From assembly GCF_003259615.1 (NCBI RefSeq), contig NZ_QLLR01000014.1, forward strand, positions 1 to 64,000: a stretch of DNA of 64,000 nucleotides. The letters are read 5' to 3'. A program made the translations under genes and the position numbers. Of the stretch, positions 8,895 to 17,092 are shown piece after piece. Below the pieces are notes generated by a model. It was not told the DNA's origin. It did no database searches and saw only the letters and a list, made by a program, of their open reading frames with translations. The stretch's first letter is position 1. Every line of letters starts with the position of its first letter. Source of the stretch: Pedobacter cryoconitis. Lineage in GTDB: Bacteria; Bacteroidota; Bacteroidia; Sphingobacteriales; Sphingobacteriaceae.

Positions 8895-11800
8895 TTAAAA
8901 TTTCGCTCTGACACCTATTGAATAAGTACGGGGATTCGGATAGATCATCGCACCATTAGGCACATAATCCGGGTCCAGGCCAGCTTTATTAGCCTTCCAT
9001 AAAATTCCAACATTGCTGATATACCCATATAAACTAAGGCTGCCCACTGGTAACCCGGAAAATTTCCCTTTAGTGAATTCATAGTTTAAACTGATATCCT
9101 GAAGCCTGATATGGTCTCCTTTTTCAACCAGAATGTCTGAGTATTTATAAATTTGATCTCTTACGGCATCTGCGGGATAACTTAACGCTGGAATTTGAGT
9201 CAGCTTTTCATCCCCTGCTTTTTGCCAGCGGCCGGCATATTCAGCATCAGGAAAGTATAACTGCCCGGTAAAAACATCGCTTGAATTCAACGATGGCCGG
9301 CGGAAATAATATCCAAGCTTATAAATAATATTTGCAGAAAGCGTAAATCCTTTATAACTAAACTCGTTTCTTAAACTGCCAAATGTTGTTGGATTTGCAG
9401 GGCCTGAATACTGTAAATTAGAAAGGTCGGCCGAGTTGTATATAGCACTGTATTTTTTGCTGACCTCATTATTGTAATAGACCTGCGGGTCACCTTTGGT
9501 ATCCAATCCTGCCCACTTGAAACTATATAAACTATACAGCGGGTTCCCTTCTACCGGGTTCAAACCTGAGGAAACTGCACTGCTAACCGAAGCAGATTTC
9601 AGCAGATACTTAGTCACTTTATTCGTAGAATAGCTAAACAACAGTGTCGTATTCCAGCCAAAAGCTCCCTCAATATTCCTGGAGTTCAAAGATATATCTA
9701 TACCATGCCCCTGCATATTTGCAGAATTACCTTTGAATATGGACACGCCTACAGTCGGATCAACATTACTTGTGCCTATTAAATCGCTACCCTTCTTAAG
9801 GTAATACTCGATCGTTCCGCTTAAAACTTTCTTCAAAGAGAAATCCAACCCAAAATTGGTTGTATTTACTTTTTCCCACCTCAGCAGTGGGTTGGGCGGG
9901 TTGGTCAAGGTGGAATAAGGCTGATTATAAGCGTTACCGGAACCTGCAATAGCAGTAATCGATGAGGACAGGGTATTGTCAACGTTTCCATTATACCCAT
10001 TGGTTACTCTTAACCTGACATAGGGCAACCAGTTTAAGTGATAAAAAAGCTCTTTATTGATTTCCCAGCTTCCACCAACAGACCATAAGGGAACACCTTT
10101 TTGATTTGTATTGACCCCAAAAATGTTGGATTCATCTTTTCTGCCACTCGCAGAAAGAATGTACCTGTTTTTAAAGGTGTAAGAAAAATTGGCAAAGTAA
10201 GAGATGAACCTGTTTACCGTACCAGTCTGTGATGCATTTTGCGCGATTCGCCCAGTGCCAGAACTATAGAAATACTTATAGTAAGGCGTATAGTCTATCA
10301 AAGCCACGTTACCTAAATCATCATAGCCATATAACCTGGAATTTTTGTAAGTTGCATTGATATCCCTGATTTCATATCCCGCTAAAGCCGATAATCCATG
10401 CTTATCATTCCACTGATGGGCATAATTCAATTGCCCCCGGAAGTTTTGGGAAGAAAAGGTTTTATTGAGATCGTCCAGTATTCCCCCTATTGGAACCGGC
10501 ATGGTATAAATACCTGTTGGTTTATTGTACTGGGTAAACTGGTTGATATAGTCCCTGGCATAGTAACTATCCTGATTATACAGGTTACTTTGAACTGAAT
10601 TCCCTTCATCATACTGGTATTGAAGTGAAGCATCAAAACCACTAAAAATGGTATAACGCAATTGCATATTGTACCTGTATTCCGTCAACCTGGTTGTATT
10701 GTCATTGTTTCCAAGTTCATCTAAGGGACGGTAATGCCAATCCAAAAGGTTTTCACGCCCGGCAGTATCAATATAACCTTGCCTGTACTGATAAGGTACA
10801 CTTAGATTATTCCCACTTTCATCCTTTAATTTTAGGTATGGATAAAGCAGGTTTCCCGGACTTACACCATTGTTACTTGTCTTTTCTTTGGTAAAGTATA
10901 CTGAATTTGTCCACTGGATTTTTTTGTTCAGAAAAGTATAGGTATCAGAAGCATTAATTGTGATCCGGTTAAAGTCATTACCTTTAAGATTGCTTAAATC
11001 TTTATTAAAACCAGTGCTGAAATAATAAAGGTTATTATTCCCCCCTCCCCTAATTCCCAGTGAATATTGCTGGTTAACGGACCGCTGGTACAAATAAGCT
11101 GACTGCTCGCTGCGGGTGTCCTGCCCTTTATATTGATTGATGAGCTTTGCAGAATCTGCGGATGAAATCAGTTTATTTCTTCTATTTACCAGAATATCTA
11201 CTACAGGTGAGAGTACCGGGTGGCTGGATCTGCTAATTGCTGAGTTATAGTATCCCTTTTGAAATAAAAAGTGTTCAACATCAATATAGTTTTCAGAACT
11301 CAGCCTGGGCGTATAAAAGAGATTGGGCTTCTCTCCTATGGTAATACTGGTATTCAGTTCTATAGTTGGAGCCTGATTGTATTTACCCTTTTTTGAGGTG
11401 ATCACAATTACCCCGTTCCCAGAAAATGCACCCCAGATAGATGCGGCAGCAGCATCCTTTAAAACAGTTATAGATTCTATGTCGTTAGGATTGATGGAAG
11501 ATAAGTCACCTGTATAGGGGAAATTATCGACTACAATCAATGGATTTGGATTCGCATATATAGTACTTCTCCCTCGTATTGAAATGGATGATTGATTGCT
11601 ATTATTGCCTACGTTGATATTTTTATTAAAGATTAGTCCGCTGGTAACCCCGGCTAAGCGATCAAGTATATTCGTGGTTACGCTCCTGTTCAATAGTTTA
11701 TTGTCTATTTGGACAAAACTCCCGGTTGCTCTTTCTTTTGGAATACTCTGGTAGCCGGTACTTACAATTTCCACTTCATTTAAGCGATTATTGTCTGTTT

Positions 11801-12095
11801 GTATAGTGATAGTTCCTAAATCTCCATCCTGGATATTTGTTATCTCCGCTGGTTTATAACCTACCCCGGTAATTGTTATTGTAGCACCTCTTGCAACTTT
11901 GCTCAATATAAAAACACCCTGTCTATCCGTAAGAAAATGAGTCTTTGTATTTTTTATGGACACGTTAAGCCCAGGAATTGGCAGTCCATTTTCGTCTATT
12001 ATTTTACCCTTTAAATTCTGAATGGTAACCTGGGCTAAAGCAGTAAAATTTAGACAAAGCGCTGCTATTACGATGTATATCGTTATTTTTTTCAT
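8895..12095 (-). CDS. SusC/RagA-family TonB-linked outer-membrane transporter
   Basis: 1066 residues: signal peptide (ending ALAQVTIQ), carboxypeptidase-like domain (about 28-105; LKGKIIDENGLPIPGLNVSIKN), a TonB-box-like stretch NEVEIVSTGYQ, then the SusC plug (about 115-235) with IRGRSTIYANPNPLIVVDN, INPNDIESITVLKDAAAASIWG and GNGVIVITSKKG. The barrel ends YSIGVRAKF. It pairs with the SusD gene downstream as an energised import channel. Unlike many sigma-regulated receptors it has no FecR-interacting STN domain, so it should not signal through an ECF sigma factor. The operon has a leader of about 190-250 nt with three hairpins, which may control it after transcription starts. Confidence 0.92.
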   Translation of the reverse strand: MKKITIYIVIAALCLNFTALAQVTIQNLKGKIIDENGLPIPGLNVSIKNTKTHFLTDRQGVFILSKVARGATITITGVGYKPAEITNIQDGDLGTITIQTDNNRLNEVEIVSTGYQSIPKERATGSFVQIDNKLLNRSVTTNILDRLAGVTSGLIFNKNINVGNNSNQSSISIRGRSTIYANPNPLIVVDNFPYTGDLSSINPNDIESITVLKDAAAASIWGAFSGNGVIVITSKKGKYNQAPTIELNTSITIGEKPNLFYTPRLSSENYIDVEHFLFQKGYYNSAISRSSHPVLSPVVDILVNRRNKLISSADSAKLINQYKGQDTRSEQSAYLYQRSVNQQYSLGIRGGGNNNLYYFSTGFNKDLSNLKGNDFNRITINASDTYTFLNKKIQWTNSVYFTKEKTSNNGVSPGNLLYPYLKLKDESGNNLSVPYQYRQGYIDTAGRENLLDWHYRPLDELGNNDNTTRLTEYRYNMQLRYTIFSGFDASLQYQYDEGNSVQSNLYNQDSYYARDYINQFTQYNKPTGIYTMPVPIGGILDDLNKTFSSQNFRGQLNYAHQWNDKHGLSALAGYEIRDINATYKNSRLYGYDDLGNVALIDYTPYYKYFYSSGTGRIAQNASQTGTVNRFISYFANFSYTFKNRYILSASGRKDESNIFGVNTNQKGVPLWSVGGSWEINKELFYHLNWLPYVRLRVTNGYNGNVDNTLSSSITAIAGSGNAYNQPYSTLTNPPNPLLRWEKVNTTNFGLDFSLKKVLSGTIEYYLKKGSDLIGTSNVDPTVGVSIFKGNSANMQGHGIDISLNSRNIEGAFGWNTTLLFSYSTNKVTKYLLKSASVSSAVSSGLNPVEGNPLYSLYSFKWAGLDTKGDPQVYYNNEVSKKYSAIYNSADLSNLQYSGPANPTTFGSLRNEFSYKGFTLSANIIYKLGYYFRRPSLNSSDVFTGQLYFPDAEYAGRWQKAGDEKLTQIPALSYPADAVRDQIYKYSDILVEKGDHIRLQDISLNYEFTKGKFSGLPVGSLSLYGYISNVGILWKANKAGLDPDYVPNGAMIYPNPRTYSIGVRAKF

Positions 12096-12153
12096 TTCTA
12101 ATAGTCTAGTTGATTAAGAAAATTTTAAAGATGTATTCGCATTATTGCCCTGC

Positions 12154-12338
12154 TAAACCGGTGGTTTAACAATGGTTTCAAATGGTGTTTTCTGAAACCT
12201 GTATTTCTTCCAATAAAGGAATTTGATCACGTTCATACTGTTTCTAATTTGAGTTAGTTAATTTGGATTGGTTTGTATTGATAAAACAAAGCAAGGCGGC
12301 ACTACCAGAACCTCCGCTCATTAGGCCGCCCGCTTTGT
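12154..12338 (-). promoter_or_regulatory. Structured leader of the SusC operon (three hairpins)
   Basis: Reading toward susC on the minus strand, the first element is a strong stem: ACAAAGC-g-GGCGGC (12338-12325) pairs with GCCGCC-tt-GCTTTGT (12300-12286) around a 24-nt loop, and is followed by TTTT. This resembles an intrinsic terminator. Next comes a 7-bp stem (TGAAACC arms at 12174-12180 and 12193-12199), then TAAACC/GGTTTA (12154-12168). The GC-rich stem lies about 190 nt before the susC ATG, so it is unlikely to end an upstream gene: the next gene that way is divergent. It looks like an attenuator or RNA switch. This is inference from structure alone. Confidence 0.5.
12244..12321 (-). 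CDS. Possible 25-residue ORF in the SusC leader
   Basis: An ATG in the loop of the GC-rich leader hairpin opens a 25-codon frame beginning MSGGSGSA and ending at TAG, 148 nt before susC. The frame is also open upstream to a TTG, so a longer form is possible (...HKAGGLMSGGSGS). The Gly/Ser-rich start is low in complexity and unlike random AT-rich sequence here, but that bias could come from the RNA stem. No homologue can be confirmed by eye. If translated, ribosomes would open the hairpin, which would fit an attenuation mechanism. Confidence 0.2.
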   Translation of the reverse strand: MSGGSGSAALLCFINTNQSKLTNSN

Positions 12339-12612
12339 GATAATGTTGATTAACAATATATTTAAAAAACCAGATCAATATCAATTCTTATCAGAATGGA
12401 CTGATCGGCTGTCAAAAGTATTTAGGCTATGATTTTTAGGTTTTCTGTGCATACAGGATGCATCACGACAATTGTCGGAAGGAAGGATAAATAAATCTTA
12501 ATATTTCTCTGATGAAATATCTATTAAACTATAGTGTAAATATATAATTCTGAATCCAGAATAACAACTATTTCATTAACAATGAAGACAGATTTATATC
12601 TCTTTTTGATTT
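12339..12612. other. Intergenic promoter region between susC operon and XRE gene
   Basis: AT-rich divergent spacer. It should hold the promoters of both the minus-strand SusC operon and the plus-strand XRE gene. No clean TAnnTTTG box was found. TTTTGACA (12410-12417, minus strand) is a possible upstream element for susC. Nothing else is recognised. Confidence 0.4.
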
Positions 12613-13161
12613 ATGACGAAAGAGAATGAGCATCACAGTGCTGAAGTGGTGGGGAAACAACTTACTTCTTTACTCGATCAGACGGGCATTAATGTAACTG
12701 GATTGGCCAGTGCAACAGAGATTTCTGTAAATCATCTTCGAACAATAAAAAATGGAAAGGCCTCTATTTCAAGTAAAACTGCAGGAAAAATAGCAATTTT
12801 TTTTGGGGTAGAAATTGATGTGATCTTCTCAACTAAACTCTTTAAGCTGAAAAAATGGGAGACGATAGAAACTATCAAAAAATTTTTCGCAGAAAATGTC
12901 AACAATCCTCAATTCTTTGTCGCCAGACAAGGAGAGGAAAGTGTAGCTTATTTCATAAAAAAAGAATTAATTCCTACAATGTTCTTTGCTGAACAGAGAG
13001 AAGTTAATTATGTCAGAAAATATATAAAAAAAGAATATAAACGAGATTTCAGCAGCAAAGAAATCTCCAGACAGCTGAACAGGTTAACAGATTCAGGTGT
13101 CCTGACTAAAGAAGACAAGACAGGAAATAAAAGTATCTACTTATATAAGATCAAATCATAA
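12613..13161 (+). CDS. XRE-type helix-turn-helix regulator with C-terminal winged-helix-like part
   Basis: 182 residues. The N-terminal part (about 10-75) reads as a Cro/C1-type helix-turn-helix: KQLTSLLDQTGINVTGLASATEISVNHLRTIKNGKASISSKTAGKIAIFFGVEID. The C-terminal part (about 110-180) looks like a second DNA-binding wing (FSSKEISRQLNRLTDSGVLTKEDKTGNKSIYLYKI). The gene is divergent from the SusC-SusD-TlpA operon across a 517-nt spacer and is the natural candidate for its regulator, but this is only positional. Its ATG is the first in frame, after an AT-rich promoter region with no Shine-Dalgarno sequence. Confidence 0.7.
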   Translation: MTKENEHHSAEVVGKQLTSLLDQTGINVTGLASATEISVNHLRTIKNGKASISSKTAGKIAIFFGVEIDVIFSTKLFKLKKWETIETIKKFFAENVNNPQFFVARQGEESVAYFIKKELIPTMFFAEQREVNYVRKYIKKEYKRDFSSKEISRQLNRLTDSGVLTKEDKTGNKSIYLYKIKS

Positions 13162-13180
13162 GAATCAGATACGCATTTAA

Positions 13181-14476
13181 TTAATGGTGAAATTTAACCG
13201 CTAATCTGATTTCTTCATCTGGATTAGCTTCACTCCTCCTCCATTTTGGGCCATCAGCTACAATTTTAAATGCCTTTTGGTTAAGATCATCATTCAACCC
13301 TTTCAGAATCTTAATAGACACAGGTCTGCCATTTTCATTGATCATAAAAGTCAGCTTGACATTTCCGTTGATATCATCTGTTTGGACTTTTCCATTCTCT
13401 TTAAGATATTGATTATATGCCTTCCAGCCAATTTCTGGCTGTGCTTTTCCTGATTTAGCATTGCGCCCCAGAGCTGTCACAACAACTTCGCTTAAAGCTG
13501 AATAATCTGGTTCAAGGATTATACTTAAATGCCCAATCGAATCTGCTTTAACTTGCTGACGGCTATAACCAATTGCGATTACTTCTATAACAGACTTCTT
13601 TGATGGCAAAGCAATGCTAAATCTACCTTGGGCATCTGTTAAAGTCTCCACGCTTTTATTTTCCTTCAATCTTACTGTAACGCCGGGTAATGGAGAGTTG
13701 TATTCTTTATCATTCACAACTCCAGTAATCACCATTGTTGAAATATACCTGTCTTTTCCAATTTGTATACCAGCAACCTTTCCACTCAAATTCCGGTGCA
13801 AGGTATCAGATACAATCGTTTGAACGGCCATTGCTACACTCTTTTTGGCCGCGAGAGGATATCCCATAACTACTACTTCAGCCAAAGTACCCGCATTTAC
13901 AGTGCTACTATCTTTTAATGACATAGTTGATGCTGTGAGCGCCCCGTTTAAAGAAACCTGAGCATCACCGGCAGTTGGAAGTTTACCAGAAATACGCTTT
14001 CTTTTTCTGGCTGATTTAGCCAAACTAAATTTGTTCACAGCAAGATCACCAGCAGGAACAGCTGGTTTTGTTTCCGAAAGTACACCTGGCACCTTAACTT
14101 TGTTCACCACTTCGGGAGACACTTTCTGTTGAACGACCGCATTCTTTTGAATTTGCATTTGATTTTTCTCAGCTGTTCTAAAGAACCATAATCCCGTCAA
14201 TGAAAATGCAAAGAACAGAGATGCCACAGCAGACCATGTTTTCCAAGTAAATAACTTCATGCTGCTGCCTGATTTGACACGTTTTTTTATGCGGATACTA
14301 ATTTCATGCAAGTTAGCTTTATCAGTTTCTTTCTTCCCATTTTCCATCCCAAGCATTACATCCATCAATATAGGGTCGTCCTGTGCCTGTCTTTCGATTT
14401 CATACATAGCACGGGCATCAAGCTCCCCATTCAGGTACTTCTGTAATAACGATATGCCCACTTTATTCTTCTCCAC
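13181..14476 (-). CDS. Membrane anti-sigma-like protein with carboxypeptidase-like and TonB C-terminal domains
   Basis: 431 residues. The cytoplasmic N-terminus (1-75; LQKYLNGELDARAMYEIERQ) resembles the short anti-sigma helix bundle of Bacteroidota. One membrane helix lies at about 80-99 (WSAVASLFFAFSLTGLWFF). The periplasmic part has a basic linker, two SusC-like EVVVMGYP / EVVVTALG boxes, a carboxypeptidase regulatory-like domain (about 248-325; ITGVVNDKEYNSPLPGVTVRLKE), and at the end a TonB C-terminal-type domain (about 360-431; GNVKLTFMINENGRPVSIKILKGLN). Its start overlaps the sigma gene by 14 nt, so translation is coupled. It probably holds the sigma factor and senses an envelope signal through its periplasmic domains. 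Confidence 0.75.
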   Translation of the reverse strand: MEKNKVGISLLQKYLNGELDARAMYEIERQAQDDPILMDVMLGMENGKKETDKANLHEISIRIKKRVKSGSSMKLFTWKTWSAVASLFFAFSLTGLWFFRTAEKNQMQIQKNAVVQQKVSPEVVNKVKVPGVLSETKPAVPAGDLAVNKFSLAKSARKRKRISGKLPTAGDAQVSLNGALTASTMSLKDSSTVNAGTLAEVVVMGYPLAAKKSVAMAVQTIVSDTLHRNLSGKVAGIQIGKDRYISTMVITGVVNDKEYNSPLPGVTVRLKENKSVETLTDAQGRFSIALPSKKSVIEVIAIGYSRQQVKADSIGHLSIILEPDYSALSEVVVTALGRNAKSGKAQPEIGWKAYNQYLKENGKVQTDDINGNVKLTFMINENGRPVSIKILKGLNDDLNQKAFKIVADGPKWRRSEANPDEEIRLAVKFHH

Positions 14477-15041
14477 GATTTTTATCCATGCAAATTTTTA
14501 AATTCCTTTTTCCATTCTGGATATAACTCTTAACATCATTTAATCTGTAACCTGTAAAATCGACGATCTCTTTATAACACTTTTCTCTAAGAAAAAATAA
14601 GTCTACACTCCGTTTTTGCTTTTCAGGAAGCTTCTCCAAACACAGTTCAAGCTGCGTCAATTTCCCTTCCTTATTTTCCTGCTCGTCCTGATGCATTAAT
14701 GGCGTAAATTCCACAATACTCTCAAAATCTACGTATTGAACGTGCTTTTTAGAACGTAGCTGCATCAAACAATAATTCCTGCTCAACACATAAAGCCAGC
14801 TTGCAAATTGTCTGATTTCCTGCTTTTTCACTTTAACGATGAGTTCTTCAAAAATACCCATTACTGCATCTTTACTTTTCTCACTGTCCTGAAGGTATTT
14901 CAGGCAGACATAATATACCATAGTAGAATGGCCATCAAACAGCTCCCCCAGTGCGGATAGATCCCCTGTTTTCAGATAACGCTTTAATAATTCTGCATCC
15001 TCTACAGGATCTGATTTACTGGAGTTCTTAAACCAATTCAT
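14463..15041 (-). CDS. ECF-family RNA polymerase sigma factor
   Basis: 192 residues. Sigma region 2 (about 20-90) is visible as LLKRYLKTGDLSALGELFDGHSTMVYYVCLKYLQDSEKSKDAVMGIFEELIVKV followed by FASWLYVLSRNYCLMQLRSKK. Region 4 (about 130-185; LEKLPEKQKRSVDLFFLREKCYKEIVDFTGYRLNDVKSYIQNGKRNL) supplies the -35-binding helix-turn-helix. It is encoded with its likely membrane partner, whose start overlaps its end. Only 78 bp separate it from the divergent VWA gene, a probable target. Unlike FecI types it has no adjacent SusC receptor. Confidence 0.9.
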   Translation of the reverse strand: MNWFKNSSKSDPVEDAELLKRYLKTGDLSALGELFDGHSTMVYYVCLKYLQDSEKSKDAVMGIFEELIVKVKKQEIRQFASWLYVLSRNYCLMQLRSKKHVQYVDFESIVEFTPLMHQDEQENKEGKLTQLELCLEKLPEKQKRSVDLFFLREKCYKEIVDFTGYRLNDVKSYIQNGKRNLKICMDKNRGEE

Positions 15042-15119
15042 TTACCCTATAAAAATACTTTTTTTTTATTCATTTATGGAAATCTTCACCAATCTGCATC
15101 CCCTGCAAAAATCCATATC

Positions 15120-17015
15120 ATGAAGACAAAAATTTATTTGACAATGCTCTTTCTTAGCCTGGCAGGATTCAGAAACAGCGAAGCGCGAACAATCAGCGGA
15201 ACTGTTTACGATCAGAACGACCGTAAGCCTATCCCCGGAGTTTTAATCAGCATTGAAGGAACCCTCCTCCATTTCAATTCAGATGCGAACGGACACTACT
15301 CCGTTCCTGTAACTGACAGCAAAAAAGTGCTTATCTTCTCCTTTATAGGTTATGATAATCAAAGGATAAAAATTGGCTCATCAGATAAAATAGATGTATG
15401 GCTGATAGCTTCCAAACAAACGTTGAATGAGGTAGTGATAACTGGTTATACTATGCAACGAAAACAATCAATAACAAGTTCAGTTAGCACAATAAATTCA
15501 ACAAATTCCAGCAGTATAGGTTTAAAAAGCAGCGTGCCTGGCATGCTTATCAGAAATAATTCCAATGTAACATCAGATTCAGAATCCTATAAGAAAAATG
15601 CAGAGAATCAATTTACTGATCCTAGGAAAAATCCGCTATCTACCTTTGCAGCAGATGTAGATGCCGCATCTTACAGTAATTTCCGAAGGTTTGTAAATAA
15701 TGGCCAGTTGCCACCAAAAGATGCAGTAAAGATCGAAGAAATGATCAATTATTTCCAATACGATCTTGCCGGGCCAGTGAATAAAGCTCCCGTAGCCATA
15801 CATACTGAACTTTCTTCAGCACCGTGGAGCCCTGCACACCGTTTACTAAGAATAGGAATCAAGGCAAAATCAGTTAAAACAGACGAGCTCCCATCTTCAA
15901 ATCTCGTCTTTTTACTTGATGTATCAGGATCGATGTCTGATGCCAATAAACTTCCACTCGTAAAAGCCGCTATGAAACTTCTGGTAGATCAGTTAAGACC
16001 TGCAGATCATGTAGCCATTGTCACTTATGCCGGAGAAGCAGGTTTAAAATTAGCCAGCACAACAGGTAATCAAAAAATTAAAATTAAAAACGCAATAGAT
16101 GAACTTCAGGATGGCGGATCTACCGCTGGTGGTGAAGGAATAAAAATGGCTTATCGTATTGCAAAGGAGAATTACATTAAAAATGGTAATAACCGGATAA
16201 TTCTCGCTACCGACGGAGATTTCAATGTTGGTGCATCCAGTGATGAAGATATGGAACAGATGATTGTAAAACAGAATAACAGTGGCATCAGCATGTCTGT
16301 TCTTGGATTCGGTATGGGCAATTTGAAAGACAGTAAAATGAATACTATTGCTGATAAGGGGCACGGCAATTACGCTTATATTGATAACATTTCTGAAGCA
16401 AGAAAAGCAATGGTGACTGAATTTGGAGGTACACTTTTTACTGTTGCGAAAGATGTCAAAATTCAGGTTGAATTTAATCCGGCTAAAGTGCAGGCATATC
16501 GGTTAATCGGATATGAAAACCATTTATTGCAAAAAGAAGACTTTAACAACGATAAAAAAATAGGTAGTGATATGGGTGTCGGACACACTGTTACAGCATT
16601 GTATGAAATTATTCCGGCAGGCTTAAAAGATGATTATTCATTAAATATTGATCCGCTAAAATATCAAAAAACAGAAAAAGCGAATGCATCAAATTCTTCT
16701 CCAGAGCTATTAACTATTAAATTCAGATACAAAACGCCGGATGCTGGAAAAAGTGAGATGGAAAAAGTTTCAGTTAATGACAATCCAATTCCAATACTAA
16801 AAACAAGCGATGACTTTAGATTTGCCAGCGCTGTAGCAGAATTAGGGCAGCTTTTAAGCGATTCGGATTACAAACAACAGGCTGACTATGAAAGCTTGAT
16901 TTCCAGAGCAAAAGCAGCCAAAGGTAAAGATGAAGAGGGCTATCGGGCAGAATTTATCAATCTTGCAAAAAATGCAAAGGAGCTATCGAAAAGTAGCGAA
17001 ACTTATACAAAGTAA
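15120..17015 (+). CDS. VWA-domain protein (YfbK-like) with N-terminal carboxypeptidase-like domain
   Basis: 631 residues, exported (signal MKTKIYLTMLFLSLAGF). Domains in order: carboxypeptidase regulatory-like repeat (about 24-95; ISGTVYDQNDRKPIPGVLISIEG), a SusC-type box LNEVVITGYTMQRK, a von Willebrand-type N-terminal domain (about 160-245; NPLSTFAADVDAASYSNFRRF), the VWA fold (about 258-430) with a complete MIDAS metal site DVSGSMS and TDGDFNVG, and a DUF3520-type C-terminus. YfbK-like proteins are envelope proteins of unknown role. The first barrel-less SusC-like segment echoes the anti-sigma protein next door, so the divergent genes may act in one envelope pathway. Confidence 0.85.
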   Translation: MKTKIYLTMLFLSLAGFRNSEARTISGTVYDQNDRKPIPGVLISIEGTLLHFNSDANGHYSVPVTDSKKVLIFSFIGYDNQRIKIGSSDKIDVWLIASKQTLNEVVITGYTMQRKQSITSSVSTINSTNSSSIGLKSSVPGMLIRNNSNVTSDSESYKKNAENQFTDPRKNPLSTFAADVDAASYSNFRRFVNNGQLPPKDAVKIEEMINYFQYDLAGPVNKAPVAIHTELSSAPWSPAHRLLRIGIKAKSVKTDELPSSNLVFLLDVSGSMSDANKLPLVKAAMKLLVDQLRPADHVAIVTYAGEAGLKLASTTGNQKIKIKNAIDELQDGGSTAGGEGIKMAYRIAKENYIKNGNNRIILATDGDFNVGASSDEDMEQMIVKQNNSGISMSVLGFGMGNLKDSKMNTIADKGHGNYAYIDNISEARKAMVTEFGGTLFTVAKDVKIQVEFNPAKVQAYRLIGYENHLLQKEDFNNDKKIGSDMGVGHTVTALYEIIPAGLKDDYSLNIDPLKYQKTEKANASNSSPELLTIKFRYKTPDAGKSEMEKVSVNDNPIPILKTSDDFRFASAVAELGQLLSDSDYKQQADYESLISRAKAAKGKDEEGYRAEFINLAKNAKELSKSSETYTK

Positions 17016-17030
17016 TCTTTAAAATAATGA

Positions 17031-17071
17031 AATTGGGCCAACCAGGTTTAACGCGTTTGCCCAATTTTTAT
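17031..17071. terminator. Intrinsic terminator after VWA gene
   Basis: AATTGGGC (17031-17038) pairs with GCCCAATT (17059-17066), followed by TTTATTT. It lies between the convergent VWA and MocR genes. Confidence 0.7.
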
Positions 17072-17092
17072 TTGAATTGTTTTTTCGACAAA

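Noticed and set aside
13181..14476. A truncated TonB-dependent receptor
   Set aside because: Although it has SusC-like boxes, the membrane helix, anti-sigma N-terminus and TonB C-terminal domain form a coherent protein next to a sigma factor.
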